A stretch of 64,000 bases of DNA from Rhodocista pekingensis (GCF_042665545.1 NZ_JBHTCM010000010.1:682001-746000); one strand, 5' to 3'; shown: positions 8,446 to 18,096, counted from the stretch's first letter. Notes: a model not told the origin generated them from the letters alone. Program-made: numbers and translations.

Positions 8446-10521
8446 TCAGAGGCCCAGCTCCTTCACCAGATGGTCCGCCTTGTAGACCTTGCGCAGGGCC
8501 TCGGCCATGCCGCGGATGTCCACGAAGACGGTGCGGTTGCGCCGCATGTCGTAGCCGTAGTCGCCGGCCAGGGAGTGGATGTTGCCGTCGAACACCAGCC
8601 CGATCGCCTCGGCGCGCGAGTTCAGGATCGGGGACCCCGAATTGCCGCCGATGATGTCGTTGGTGCTGACGCCGTTGAACGGCACCGACATGCCGATGAC
8701 GCCCTTCGCCTTCTCCCAGCTCGCCGGCAGGTCGAACGGCACCGCGCCGGTGTCACGGTTGTAGAGGCCGGCGAAGGTGGTGAACGGCTCCACCTGGGTG
8801 CCGTCCTCCTCCGCCCAGCCCTTCACATGGCCGTAGGACAGGCGCAGCGTGAAGGTGGCGTCGGGGTAGACGCTGTCGCCGAGAAGCGCGAAGCGGGCCT
8901 TGGCGATGCGGGCCTGGGCCGCCTCGACCGGGGCCTCGATCTCCTCCTCCACGGCCTTGCGGACGGCGCGGGCGTCGGCGTCCACCAGCTTCGCCAGGGC
9001 GATCATCGGATCGTCCGACGCGGCCACCGCCTCCTTGCCGCCCTCGAACAGCGTCAGGCGGACCTTCGGGTCGCCCAGCTTGCTGTTCTTCACCAGATCC
9101 TCGGCCACCTGCTCGGGCGACTTCTTGCCCAGCACCTTCTGCACCAGGGCGTTGTCGGGACCGAACTCCTCGCGCAGCTTGCTGAGCGAGAAGGCGAGCG
9201 TGGTGATCTCCAGCGACTCGTGGACCGGGGCCGGGTTGGACAGGCGCTGCTTCAGCGCCGGCAGCCGGGCCTCGCTGAATTCGCGCAGGCGCTGGTCGTT
9301 CGGCTTGCCGGCCTCCTCGGCGGAGCGGACCAGCAGGCGGGCGAAGGAGAACAGGCTGCTGTCGAAGGCGCGGCCACGCTCCAGCATCAGGTAGCGCGGC
9401 GCCAGCGCGCGCTGGCGCTGCATCGCCGTGGCGATCTGCTCATAGGCGTCGCCGACCTGGGCGGCCAGCTTCGGATCGGCCTTGATGCGGGCCCGCAGCT
9501 CCGTCTCGGCGGCGGCCTTGTCGCCGAAGAACTGCGCGTCCACCAGGGCCTGCTGCCGGCCGCGCCAGACCTTCAGGCTGTTCTCGATGCCGGTCAGCTC
9601 CTCCAGCGCGAGGCGGTGCTCCTCCTCGCCGCGGCGGCCGAACTCGATCAGGCGGCCGCGCAGCTCGGAGAGGTACATCAGCGTCGCCGGGGCGAACACG
9701 TCGCGCAGATAGGCGAGCTGGTCGGTCGTGTTGAGGCGGCTGGTCGAGCCCGGATGGCCGGTCACGAAGGTCGCCTCATCCGGCTTGGCGCCGGCCTTGG
9801 ACCAGGGGAAGTAGTTGGGGCTGGAGATCGGCTTGCCGTCCGCGCCGTAGACGCGCAGCAAGGACATGTCCAGGCAGTAGCGCGGGAAGTTGAAGTTGTC
9901 CGGGTCGCCGCCGAAGGCCGCGATCCCGAACTCCGGCGCGAAGGCCAGACGGACGTCCTGGTAACGGTTGTACTTGTAGAGGTGATAGCGGCCGCCCTGG
10001 TAGAGGGTGACCACGTCGCAGCGGACATTGGCGTCGCCGCCGGAGCAGCCGCGCTCGATCTCGGCGAAGACGGCGCGGCGGGCATCGGCGAACTCCTTGC
10101 CGGTCTTGCCCTCGGTCGCCTTGGCGACCTTGTCGGTCACGTCGGTGATCTCGGTCAGCTGGTTGACCTCGATGCCGGCGCAGCGCCGCTCCTCGGCCCG
10201 GCCACCGGCCAGGAAGCCCTTCGCCATCAGGTCGTTCTCCGGCGTGGACAGCTCGGCCACGCAGTCGGAGACGCAGTGATGGTTGGTCATCACCAGACCT
10301 TCGGGGGAGACGAAGCTGCCCGAGCAGCCGCCGGCCAGCCGGACGGAGGAGAGGCGCACCTTCTCCAGCCACTTGGCGTCCGGCTTGAAGCCGGTGGACT
10401 TGCCGATCGCCTCGACCGGCACGTTGTCCAGGGTCCACATGCCCTCGTCGGCCATGGCGGCGCTGCTGAAGGCTCCAACGGCCAGGGCAATGATCGCCCC
10501 CGCAGTCAATCGCTTCGTCAT
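8446..10521 (-). CDS. Exported S46-family dipeptidyl-peptidase
   Basis: The product is 691 residues from ATG 10521, starting MTKRLTAGAI with a signal peptide cleaved near SSAAMADEG. The chymotrypsin-like catalytic elements of S46 (DPP7/DPP11) are present: TNHH at 79-82 and GGNSGSP with Ser628. These enzymes remove dipeptides from peptide N-termini in the periplasm. The residue 18 positions after the nucleophile is Gly646 (in VFDGN). As I recall, this position is Gly in DPP7 and Arg in the Asp/Glu-specific DPP11, so a preference for hydrophobic P1 residues is inferred. An in-frame extension to 10581 exists but precedes the signal peptide and is unlikely. Confidence 0.94.
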   Translation of the reverse strand: MTKRLTAGAIIALAVGAFSSAAMADEGMWTLDNVPVEAIGKSTGFKPDAKWLEKVRLSSVRLAGGCSGSFVSPEGLVMTNHHCVSDCVAELSTPENDLMAKGFLAGGRAEERRCAGIEVNQLTEITDVTDKVAKATEGKTGKEFADARRAVFAEIERGCSGGDANVRCDVVTLYQGGRYHLYKYNRYQDVRLAFAPEFGIAAFGGDPDNFNFPRYCLDMSLLRVYGADGKPISSPNYFPWSKAGAKPDEATFVTGHPGSTSRLNTTDQLAYLRDVFAPATLMYLSELRGRLIEFGRRGEEEHRLALEELTGIENSLKVWRGRQQALVDAQFFGDKAAAETELRARIKADPKLAAQVGDAYEQIATAMQRQRALAPRYLMLERGRAFDSSLFSFARLLVRSAEEAGKPNDQRLREFSEARLPALKQRLSNPAPVHESLEITTLAFSLSKLREEFGPDNALVQKVLGKKSPEQVAEDLVKNSKLGDPKVRLTLFEGGKEAVAASDDPMIALAKLVDADARAVRKAVEEEIEAPVEAAQARIAKARFALLGDSVYPDATFTLRLSYGHVKGWAEEDGTQVEPFTTFAGLYNRDTGAVPFDLPASWEKAKGVIGMSVPFNGVSTNDIIGGNSGSPILNSRAEAIGLVFDGNIHSLAGDYGYDMRRNRTVFVDIRGMAEALRKVYKADHLVKELGL

Positions 10522-10623
10522 CTGTGGTTCGTCCGTCCGGGTTGAGCTTGCTTCTTCACAGTCGGGCCGGCGCCGCGGCACCGGCCGGTCGGGGGCGCCG
10601 CGGGGTCGCGGACGCCCCGGAGG

Positions 10624-11283
10624 TCAATTGGCGTTGGCGGCGCGGCGCCGCAGGAAATCGTCCAGCGAGGCGGCCATGTCGGCCAGCAGGGAGGCCACCA
10701 TCGGCTCGGCCCGCAGGGTCGTCCACACCGTGCGCAGGGTCGGGTGGTCGGCCAGGGCGTCGAACGTGCCGAAGGCGGGCATGAAGCGGTCCAGGTAGAA
10801 CAGGGCCGGAACCAGGGCGCAGTCGGCCAGGGTCATCTCCGGACCCAGGGCGTAGGGGCCCTTCAGCAGCTTCTCCAGCCCGTCCAGGCCGCGGCGCAGC
10901 TCCGCCAGCTTCTCCTCGACCACCGCGCGGTCGCGGGTCGTGGGGTTGAGCTGGCCCAGCAGGCCCAGCAGGCCCGGCAGCACGTAGAGGTCCACCGCCC
11001 GGCTGACGGTGCGGCTGCGGGCCCGGCCGGCCGGGTCGGCCGGCAGCAGCGGCGGCTGGGGGTATTTCTCCTCCAGATACTCGCAGATCACCTCGGATTC
11101 GAAGACCGGCCCGTCCTCGCCCACCAGGGTCGGGATCTTGCCGTAGGGGTTCAGCGCCAGATACTCCGGCGACTTCATGTTGCCGCCGGGCGGTTCGGCC
11201 TGCCGCACGTCCAGCCCCTTGCGGCGGACGGCGCAGAGCACGCGGGCGACATAGGGGGAGAGGGCGGCTCCGTACAGGATCAT
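10624..11283 (-). CDS. Glutathione S-transferase family protein
   Basis: The 219-residue protein starts MILYGAALSP. It has a thioredoxin-fold N-terminal domain (1-80) with SPYVARV, the cis-Pro segment GKIPTLV and the ES glutathione-binding turn (VFESEVICEYLEE), followed by an all-helical C-terminal domain. It would use glutathione in detoxification or maleylacetoacetate-isomerase-like reactions; the substrate is unknown. ATG 11283 follows a GAGG on the minus strand. An upstream in-frame extension to 11388 lacks GST similarity. The gene faces away from the PAS-protein gene. Confidence 0.9.
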   Translation of the reverse strand: MILYGAALSPYVARVLCAVRRKGLDVRQAEPPGGNMKSPEYLALNPYGKIPTLVGEDGPVFESEVICEYLEEKYPQPPLLPADPAGRARSRTVSRAVDLYVLPGLLGLLGQLNPTTRDRAVVEEKLAELRRGLDGLEKLLKGPYALGPEMTLADCALVPALFYLDRFMPAFGTFDALADHPTLRTVWTTLRAEPMVASLLADMAASLDDFLRRRAANAN

Positions 11284-11495
11284 TGGGCTGGCCTCATGGC
11301 ACCGGTTGCTGCGGCGGCCCTTCTTAGCCGCTCCCGACCGGGCAGGATAGACTGTTCCCGGGTCGCAGGGGGCGGACGCCGCCGGCAATGACGGGTCATG
11401 CCTGCCATACGGATGGCGCGGCCCCCCGACCCTTGCGACGGGGAATGGTTTAGACCAGATGCAGCGGGCTTTCCAGATGGACGGATTCGGCGCGG

Positions 11496-12128
11496 ATGCA
11501 CCCTGAACACCACGGCAACGCCCCCGCGGGCGGCGACAACGGCGCCGGCAGCCTGGAGCGGGCCTGGAGCCTGCCGGTCCTCGGCTCGGACACCCTTCCC
11601 GGCGGGCTGCTGTCGGCGGCGCTGGCGTTCTGGCGCCGGCTGAAGCCGGAGACGGGCGGTCTGCCCGGCTTCGACGGCTTCGATCCGCGCCAGCTTCCGC
11701 CCTCCGTCCTGCCCCATGCCGCCCTGCTGGGCGGCTTCGATGCCGAGGGCCGGGTCCGCGGCCTGTTCCTGGGCACCGTGGCGGCCATGCATGCCGGTGC
11801 CGAGCTGGCCGGCCACCGGCTGGACGAGCTGTACCCGCCCGCCACCTATGCCCGGGTCGAACAGACCCTGCGCACGGTGGAGATCCTGCGGCGGCCGGTG
11901 CTGGCCTCGGTCTCCTTCGGCGTCGATGGCGTCCGCCTGCTGGACAGCGACCGGCTCTGCCTGCCCTTCCAGGGGGCGGACGGCGCCATCGCCGGCTTCG
12001 TCGTGGTGATGGACTACCGCCCGACCGACGCGGGCCGGGCGCAGCCGCTGAAGCTGCTGGGCGACGCGCCGGAGCTGCTGCGCTGCGACCTGTTCCGCGT
12101 CATGCTCCGGCGGGCGAGCCAGGAGTAG
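11496..12128 (+). CDS. PAS_5-type domain protein
   Basis: The 210-residue soluble protein resembles the PAS_5 family that is common and multiplied in Rhodospirillales: a conserved LLSAALAFWRRLKP segment (about 38-52), PPSVLPHAALLGGFD (about 68-82) and a beta-rich core ending in AGFVVVMDYRP. No output domain is attached, so it may be a stand-alone sensor or binding module. Its function is not known to me. Its 3' end overlaps the convergent malonyl-CoA synthetase gene by 29 bp. Confidence 0.7.
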   Translation: MHPEHHGNAPAGGDNGAGSLERAWSLPVLGSDTLPGGLLSAALAFWRRLKPETGGLPGFDGFDPRQLPPSVLPHAALLGGFDAEGRVRGLFLGTVAAMHAGAELAGHRLDELYPPATYARVEQTLRTVEILRRPVLASVSFGVDGVRLLDSDRLCLPFQGADGAIAGFVVVMDYRPTDAGRAQPLKLLGDAPELLRCDLFRVMLRRASQE

Positions 12129-13683
12129 GCGGCGCGAAGGTGCCGCGGTGGGTGTCGCGCAGCAGGGCCTTCTGCACCTTGCCCATGGTGTTGCGCGGCA
12201 GCTCCGGCACGAACCAGACCCGCTTGGGCACCTTGAAGCCGGCCAGTTCCGCCTTCACGGCGGCGATCACCGCGGCTTCCGTCAGATCGTCCCGGCCGGG
12301 GTGCTTCTGCACCACGGCGGCCACCGCCTCCCCCAGATCGGGGTGCGGCAGGCCGAAGACGGCGCTCTCCACGACGCCGGGCAGGGCGTCCAGCACCGTC
12401 TCCACCTCCTTGGGGTAGACGTTGAACCCGCCGGAGATGATCAGGTCCTTGGCGCGGCCGACGATGTGGACATAGCCGCGGGCATCCACCTTGCCGACGT
12501 CGCCGGTGATGAAGAAGCCGTCCGGACGCATCTCCTCCGCCGTCTTCTCCGGCTTGTTCCAGTAGCCCTTGAACAGGTTGGGGCCGCGGATCTCGATCAC
12601 GCCGATCTCCTCCGGCCCCAGGACCGAGCCGTCCTCGCCGGCGACGCGCAGCTCAACGCCGGGCAGCGGAAAGCCGACGGTGCCGGGGATGCGGTCCCCC
12701 TCCAGCGGGTTGGAGGTGATCATGCACGCCTCGGTCATGCCGTAGCGTTCCAGGATCGCGTGGCCGGTGCGCTCCTGGAACGCGCGGTGCGTGTCGGCCA
12801 GCAGCGGGGCGGAGCCGGAGATGAACAGGCGCAGGTGCGCCGCCTGGGCGCGGCCGAACGCCGGATGCGCCAGCAGGCGGGTGTAGAAGGTCGGCACCCC
12901 CATCATCAGCGTGGCGCCGGGCAGCAGCCGCAGCACGGCGTCCGCATCGAAGCGGGACAGGAACAGCAGGCTGCCGCCGGCCAGCAGCACCGTGCCCAGG
13001 CCCACGAACAGACCGTGCGTGTGGAAGACCGGCAGCGCGTGCAGCAGCACGTCGTCCGGCCGGAAGCCCCAGCAGTCGTGCAGGGTCAGCAGGTTGGAGC
13101 CGAGGTTCCAGTGCGTCATCATCGCGCCCTTGGACCGCCCCGTCGTGCCGGAGGTGTAGAGGATGGCGGCGAGGTCGTCCCTCTCCCGCGGCACGGTGGC
13201 GAAGGTCGTCGGCTGCTCCAGCCCGGCCGCGGCCAGACTGCCGTCCGCCGCCACGCCCAGGGTGGCCACCTGCGGCACGCCCGCCGCGGCGGCCAGCTCC
13301 CGCATCTCCGCCTCGTCCTCCGGGCGGCAGACGACCAGGGCGGGGCCGGCATCTTCCAGGAAATAGGCGATCTCGCCGCGCCGGTAGGCGGTGTTCAGCG
13401 GCAGATAGACCGCCCCCGCCCGCAGCACGGCCAGGAACAGCATGACGTTCTCGGCGCTCTTCTCCACCTGCACGGCGACGCGGTCACCGGGCTTCACGCC
13501 CAGCGCCACCAGCACGTTGGCGAAGCGGGCCGAGACCGCGTCGATGTCGGCATAGGTGTAGTAGACGCCCCGGCGCGGCCCGTCCTCAAGCGCCAGGAAC
13601 CGTCTCTCCCGGTCGGCCGGGAACCGGCTCTCGAACAGGTGGTAGAGATTGCCGCTGGCGGGGGCCGTCACCGTCTCGCCCAT
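12100..13683 (-). CDS. matB: Malonyl-CoA synthetase (ANL-superfamily acyl-CoA ligase)
   Basis: The 527-residue protein has the adenylate-forming enzyme motifs: YTSGTTGRSKGAMMTH (A3), ERYGMTEA (A5), the TGD of ITGDVGKVD (A7), GRAKDLIISGG (A8) and the C-terminal lysine segment NTMGKVQKALL (A10). Overall similarity is to MatB-type malonyl-CoA synthetases, which activate malonate with ATP and CoA; a related short-chain acyl-CoA ligase cannot be excluded. No malonyl-CoA decarboxylase (matA) or malonate transporter is adjacent. ATG 13683 follows AGGGAGA at good spacing. The gene overlaps the PAS protein gene tail to tail. Confidence 0.85.
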   Translation of the reverse strand: MGETVTAPASGNLYHLFESRFPADRERRFLALEDGPRRGVYYTYADIDAVSARFANVLVALGVKPGDRVAVQVEKSAENVMLFLAVLRAGAVYLPLNTAYRRGEIAYFLEDAGPALVVCRPEDEAEMRELAAAAGVPQVATLGVAADGSLAAAGLEQPTTFATVPRERDDLAAILYTSGTTGRSKGAMMTHWNLGSNLLTLHDCWGFRPDDVLLHALPVFHTHGLFVGLGTVLLAGGSLLFLSRFDADAVLRLLPGATLMMGVPTFYTRLLAHPAFGRAQAAHLRLFISGSAPLLADTHRAFQERTGHAILERYGMTEACMITSNPLEGDRIPGTVGFPLPGVELRVAGEDGSVLGPEEIGVIEIRGPNLFKGYWNKPEKTAEEMRPDGFFITGDVGKVDARGYVHIVGRAKDLIISGGFNVYPKEVETVLDALPGVVESAVFGLPHPDLGEAVAAVVQKHPGRDDLTEAAVIAAVKAELAGFKVPKRVWFVPELPRNTMGKVQKALLRDTHRGTFAPPTPGSPAGA

Positions 13684-13875
13684 CGTCGTCCGTCTCCCTG
13701 GCAGGCGCCGCCGCTGCGGCCGCACGGGCGGGACGATAACGACGGCGCCGGCCGCTGCCAACCGTGGAGGGCCGGACGGCCGCTGCCGGAGCACGCCGCG
13801 GGCATTGACCGCGGCATAACCGCGGGCGGATAGGGTGGGATCACCCGTCCGCATCCCGATCTGCCCGGAAGAGCC

Positions 13876-14466
13876 ATGCCCCGCCGTCCCGCCCTTGCCG
13901 TTCTGACCGCCCTCTTCGTCCTTGCCGTGGCCCTGCCGGCCCAGGCCGCCGGCAGCCTGTCGGGCGGCGCCTTCGGAACGGGGCTGACGGCGCCGGTGGT
14001 GCTGACGGTGCATCTGCTGGGCCTGCTGGCGCTGGGCCTCTGGGCCGCCGACCAGGGCGGGCAGGCGTCCGGCCAGGGGCCGGCGGTGGCGCTGGTGGCG
14101 GCCCTGGTCTTCGGCCTGCTGCACCAGTCCGGGGTGCGGCTGCCCCATACCGGGCTGGTGCTGGAGGCGTCGCTGCTGGTCTTCGGCCTGCTGACGGCCT
14201 TCGCCGTGGCGCTGCCGCTGGCGCTCACGCTGCTGCTGGCGGCGGTCGCCGGGGCGGTGCACGGGACGGGCCTGTCAGCCTGGGTCGGGGCGCCCAGTTC
14301 GCCGCTGCCCTTCTGGCTGGGGACGGGCTGCGGCTTCGTGCTGGTGGGCAGCGCCGGCGTCGGGCTGCACGGGCTGCTGGCGCAGAACCTGTCCCGGGTC
14401 TGGGTGCGGGCGGCCGGCGGGCTGATCGCGCTGGCGGGGCTGCTGATGCTGCTGGACATGATGTGA
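13876..14466 (+). CDS. HupE/UreJ-like membrane protein
   Basis: The 196-residue protein has a signal-like N-terminus (cleavage near AQAAG) and five or six membrane segments. The HLLGLLALGLWAADQGG segment, the LPHTGLVLEASLLVFGLL segment and the AGAVHGTG segment match the HupE/UreJ nickel-permease layout. However, the usual HPxxGxDH signature is reduced to VVLTVHLLG and HGxAHG to VHGTG, so metal-binding residues are partly lost. There are no hydrogenase or urease genes in the window. It could be a diverged Ni/Co permease or a member with another role. Confidence 0.6.
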   Translation: MPRRPALAVLTALFVLAVALPAQAAGSLSGGAFGTGLTAPVVLTVHLLGLLALGLWAADQGGQASGQGPAVALVAALVFGLLHQSGVRLPHTGLVLEASLLVFGLLTAFAVALPLALTLLLAAVAGAVHGTGLSAWVGAPSSPLPFWLGTGCGFVLVGSAGVGLHGLLAQNLSRVWVRAAGGLIALAGLLMLLDMM

Positions 14467-14637
14467 TCCCGCGCACATCCGGCGGGACCCGGAAGCGCGA
14501 CATTTCCGCAACAGCGCTGTTCAAACAGGTGCATGTGTTCCGCTTCCGACGGTGGGCCGGCGACATTCCGGAGAGCGGCCGTTGCGCCCCCGCTTTCCCC
14601 GGCTCACATAGGAAGCAGGCACCAGGAGCGATCGAGC

Positions 14638-15822
14638 GTGCCCGCCGTGACCCAGTCCCCTTCCCTGATCGGGCGTCGTGCCCTGTTGCGCTCCGGCATC
14701 GGCCTGTCCGGCGTCGGACTGGCGGCCGCCTGCCTGCCGTTCCCGCTGGCCGCCCAGACGACGGGCACGCCGGGGTTGCGCTTCTTCCAGATCGGCACCG
14801 GCACGACCGGCGGCACCTATTTCCTGATCGGCGGCCTCCTGGCCAACGCCATCAGCAACCCGCCCGGTTCGTTGCCGTGCGAGCGCGGCGGCAGTTGCGG
14901 GGTGCCCGGCCTGATCGTCGTGGCGCAGTCCACCTCCGGCGCCGTGGAGAACGTGGAGGGCATCCGCGAGGGCCGGCTGGAGTCGGGCCTCGTCCAGGCG
15001 GACATCGCCTATGCCGCCTTCCGCGGGGAGGGTGCGTTCGAGGGGCGCAAGCCCCTGACGGAGCTGCGCTCCATCGCCAACCTCTACACCGAGACGATCC
15101 ATCTGGTCGTGCGCGCCGACAGCGGCATCCGCTCCGTCGCGGACCTGAAGGGCAAGCGGCTGGTGCTGGGGGAGAAGGGCTCCGGCACGCTGGTCACGGC
15201 GCGCATCCTGCTGGCCGCCTACGGGCTGTCGGAGAAGTCGGTGAAGCCGCTCTATCTCAGCCCCGGCGCGGCCAGCGACCGCATCGCCTCGGGCGAGGCG
15301 GACGGCTTCTTCATCGTCGGCGGCTTCCCCCTGCCCGCGGTGGCCGATCTGGCCGGACGGGTGGCGATCCGGCTGTTGTCCTTCGACGAGACGCACCTGT
15401 CGCGGATCGCCCGCCGGCTGCCCTTCTACACGGGCGCGGTGATCGAGGACGGGGCCTATGCCGGCGTGCCGCCGACCCCCACCCTGGGGGTGGGGGCGCA
15501 GTGGCTGGTCCACAACCGCATCTCCGAGGATCTGGTCTACGGCATCACCCGCGCCCTCTGGAACGAGCGGACGCGGGAGCTGCTGGTCACCGGTCATCCG
15601 CGCGGCAGCACCATCCGGCTGGAGACGGCGCTGAAGGGGCTGGCGGTGCCGCTGCATCCGGGCGCCGAGCGGTTCTACCGCGAGGTCGGGATGGCCGGGG
15701 ACTCCGCGGCCGTCGTTCCGGGCACGGCGGGCCGGGACGCCGGCGCCGGGCCGGCGGGCGCCAGCCCGGTGCCGCGCACGAAACCGGCCGCCCCGCCTGA
15801 CCGCAGCGGGACGCCCCGCTGA
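14638..15822 (+). CDS. TAXI-family TRAP transporter solute receptor
   Basis: From GTG 14638 (AGGAG nine bases upstream) the product is 394 residues with a twin-arginine-type leader (IGRRALLRSGIG, hydrophobic core, cleavage near PLAAQ). The mature part opens with RFFQIGTGTTGGTYFLIGG, the TAXI signature, and continues as a two-lobed periplasmic binding protein (VQADIAYAA, SVADLKGKRLVLGEKGSG). TAXI receptors deliver organic acids or amino acids to fused DctQM-type TRAP permeases. No permease gene is adjacent, so this is an orphan receptor here. The C-terminal 30 residues are a Pro/Ala-rich tail. Upstream ATG 14533 would precede the leader and is not supported. Confidence 0.9.
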   Translation: MPAVTQSPSLIGRRALLRSGIGLSGVGLAAACLPFPLAAQTTGTPGLRFFQIGTGTTGGTYFLIGGLLANAISNPPGSLPCERGGSCGVPGLIVVAQSTSGAVENVEGIREGRLESGLVQADIAYAAFRGEGAFEGRKPLTELRSIANLYTETIHLVVRADSGIRSVADLKGKRLVLGEKGSGTLVTARILLAAYGLSEKSVKPLYLSPGAASDRIASGEADGFFIVGGFPLPAVADLAGRVAIRLLSFDETHLSRIARRLPFYTGAVIEDGAYAGVPPTPTLGVGAQWLVHNRISEDLVYGITRALWNERTRELLVTGHPRGSTIRLETALKGLAVPLHPGAERFYREVGMAGDSAAVVPGTAGRDAGAGPAGASPVPRTKPAAPPDRSGTPR

Positions 15823-15848
15823 CGGCACGTCCTGCTGCCGGCGCGGCC

Positions 15849-16502
15849 TTACTTCGCGTCGAAATCGACCACCCAGGTCTCCGCCTCGGCCGCGGCCACC
15901 CAGTCGCGCATGGCCGGCAGGGCGTAGATCGCCTCCACATAGGCGCGCGCGCCGGCGTCCATCGCCACGTTCCAGGTCACGAACCGGGTGCAGACCGGGG
16001 CGTACATGCAGTCGGCGATGCTGAAGCGGCCGAACAGGAACGGCCCCCCGGCCCCGAAGCGGTCGCGGCAGTCCTGCCAGATCGCCGTCACGCGGGCGAT
16101 GTCGTCCGCCGCCGCACTGCGCCGGACCGGGTCGTGGCGGCGCTGCTTGAGGTCCATGAACAGGTTGCGGCGCAGGTCCAGGAAACCGGAGTGCATCTCC
16201 GCCGAGACCGAGCGCGCCACCGCCCGCGCCGCCGGGTCCTGCGGCCAGAGGCCGGCCGCGGGGAACAGCTCCGCCAGATATTCGCAGATCGCCAGACTGT
16301 CCCAGACCGTCAGGTCGCCATGCTTCAGCACGGGCACCTTGCCGGCCGGGTTGCGGGCCAGGATGGCCGCCTTGGTGCCTTCGGTGCGGAGGGGGATCAC
16401 CTCCTCAGCGAAGGACGCACCGACATGGCGCAGCGCCAGCCAGGGCCGCAGCGACCACGAGGAATAGGCCTTGTTACCGATCACCAGGGTGAACTTGTCC
16501 AT
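15849..16502 (-). CDS. Glutathione S-transferase family protein (YfcF-like)
   Basis: The 217-residue GST starts MDKFTLVIGNKAYSSWSLRPW; the NKAYSSWSLRPW pattern with the SSW serine is typical of the group annotated as GST/YfcF-like. Further thioredoxin-fold markers are GKVPVLKHGD and the DSLAICEYLAE turn, with a helical C-terminal domain holding the capping motif SIADCMYAP. The role is probably glutathione-dependent detoxification or peroxidase activity; the substrate is unknown. It starts 211 bp away from and divergent to the aminopeptidase gene. Confidence 0.9.
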   Translation of the reverse strand: MDKFTLVIGNKAYSSWSLRPWLALRHVGASFAEEVIPLRTEGTKAAILARNPAGKVPVLKHGDLTVWDSLAICEYLAELFPAAGLWPQDPAARAVARSVSAEMHSGFLDLRRNLFMDLKQRRHDPVRRSAAADDIARVTAIWQDCRDRFGAGGPFLFGRFSIADCMYAPVCTRFVTWNVAMDAGARAYVEAIYALPAMRDWVAAAEAETWVVDFDAK

Positions 16503-16713
16503 AGGGATGCCTCCGCCGCTTCCGGACCCTCCCATCTAGGCCCGCCCGCCCCCGCCCGTCAAACCCGCCGGTCGCCGCCGCCGGTGCCCGGCCTGTCCTT
16601 GCGCGCCCCGGCCGGCGGCGACGGCTTTACAGCCGGTCGGCGGACGGCGCATCCTGCCGGCCAGCCGGGCGGCCGCCGCCCGGCCGTTCCGTCTGTCCGC
16701 AAGAGGTCCCGCC

Positions 16714-18096
16714 GTGCTGCAACACCTGCGCGCCAAACCCACCGACGACACCGTTCCCCTGGAGCTGATCCGCAAGGCGGAGCTGTCCGCCTGGCTGGAC
16801 GGCGCCGAACCGGCCGCCGCCGCCTGGGTCCGCGGCACCGGCTTCACCGCCGAGCCGGGTGCGGTCGCCCTGCTCCCGGGCGAGGGCGGGCGGCTGGCGC
16901 GGGCGCTGGTCGGGGTGCCCGACCGGCTGGACCTCTGGAGCCTTGCCGGTCTGCCGGGCAGCCTGCCCAAGGGCAGCTACGTCCTGCCCGACCGGCTGGA
17001 CGGGCGCGAGGCGACGGCCGCGGCCATCGGCTGGGCCCTGGGCTGCTACCAGTTCACCCGCTACCGGAAATCCACGAAGGAGTTCGCCCATCTGGTCATG
17101 CCCGCCGGCGCCGACCGGCAGGCGGTGGAGCGGGTGGTCACCGCCACCGCCCTGGTGCGCGATCTGGTGAACACCCCGGCCGAGGATCTGGGCCCGCCGG
17201 AGCTGGCGCAGGCGGCGGAGAAGCTGGCCGACGAGTTCGGCGCCAAGCTGAAGGTGATCGCCGGCGACGACCTGCTGGAGAAGAACTATCCGATGGTCCA
17301 TGCCGTCGGCCGCGCCGCGGCCAAGGCGCCGCGGCTGATCGACCTGCGCTGGGGCAACAAGGAGCACCCGCTGGTCTGCCTCGTCGGCAAGGGCGTCTGC
17401 TTCGACAGCGGCGGGCTGGACATCAAGGGTTCCGCCAACATGCTGCTGATGAAGAAGGACATGGGCGGCGCCGCCCATGCCCTGGGCGTGGCCCGCATGA
17501 TCATGATGGCGGGGCTGCCGGTGCGGCTGCGGGTGCTGGTGCCGGCGGTGGAGAACGCCGTCTCCGGCAATTCCTTCCGGCCGATGGACATCCTGCCCAC
17601 GCGCAAGGGCCTGACGGTGGAGATCGGCAACACCGACGCCGAGGGCCGCCTGATCCTGTGCGACGCGCTGGCCGAAGCGGACAGCGACAGGCCGGCCCTG
17701 CTGATCGACTTCGCCACCCTGACCGGGGCCGCGCGCGTGGCGCTGGGACCGGAGCTGCCGGCCCTGTTCAGCAACGACGACGCGCTGGCGGAGGACCTGC
17801 TGGCGGCCGGGCGCGAAACTGACGACCCGCTCTGGCGGCTGCCGCTCTGGCCCGGCTACCGCAAGATGCTGGACAGCCGGATCGCCGACCTGAACAACGC
17901 GCCGTCCGGCGGCTTCGCCGGCGCCATCACGGCGGCGCTGTTCCTGGAGCGGTTCGTCGCGGCCGAGACGCCCTGGGCGCACATCGACCTCTACGCCTGG
18001 AATCCGTCGGCCCGCCCCGGCCGGCCGGAAGGCGGCGAGGCGATGACCCTGCGCGCCGTCTATGCCCTGATCGAACGGCGCTTCGGCACGGCCTGA
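16714..18096 (+). CDS. M17 leucyl aminopeptidase family protein
   Basis: The 460-residue protein has the M17 C-terminal catalytic domain with the signature NTDAEGRL at 306-313 and the metal and catalytic ligands around GKGVCFDSGGLDIK and MKKDMGGAA. The N-terminal domain is short compared with E. coli PepA, closer to PepB-like enzymes. It should be a hexameric, two-metal cytosolic aminopeptidase that recycles peptides. The start is GTG 16714, preceded by AAGAGG. No obvious operon partner. Confidence 0.94.
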   Translation: MLQHLRAKPTDDTVPLELIRKAELSAWLDGAEPAAAAWVRGTGFTAEPGAVALLPGEGGRLARALVGVPDRLDLWSLAGLPGSLPKGSYVLPDRLDGREATAAAIGWALGCYQFTRYRKSTKEFAHLVMPAGADRQAVERVVTATALVRDLVNTPAEDLGPPELAQAAEKLADEFGAKLKVIAGDDLLEKNYPMVHAVGRAAAKAPRLIDLRWGNKEHPLVCLVGKGVCFDSGGLDIKGSANMLLMKKDMGGAAHALGVARMIMMAGLPVRLRVLVPAVENAVSGNSFRPMDILPTRKGLTVEIGNTDAEGRLILCDALAEADSDRPALLIDFATLTGAARVALGPELPALFSNDDALAEDLLAAGRETDDPLWRLPLWPGYRKMLDSRIADLNNAPSGGFAGAITAALFLERFVAAETPWAHIDLYAWNPSARPGRPEGGEAMTLRAVYALIERRFGTA

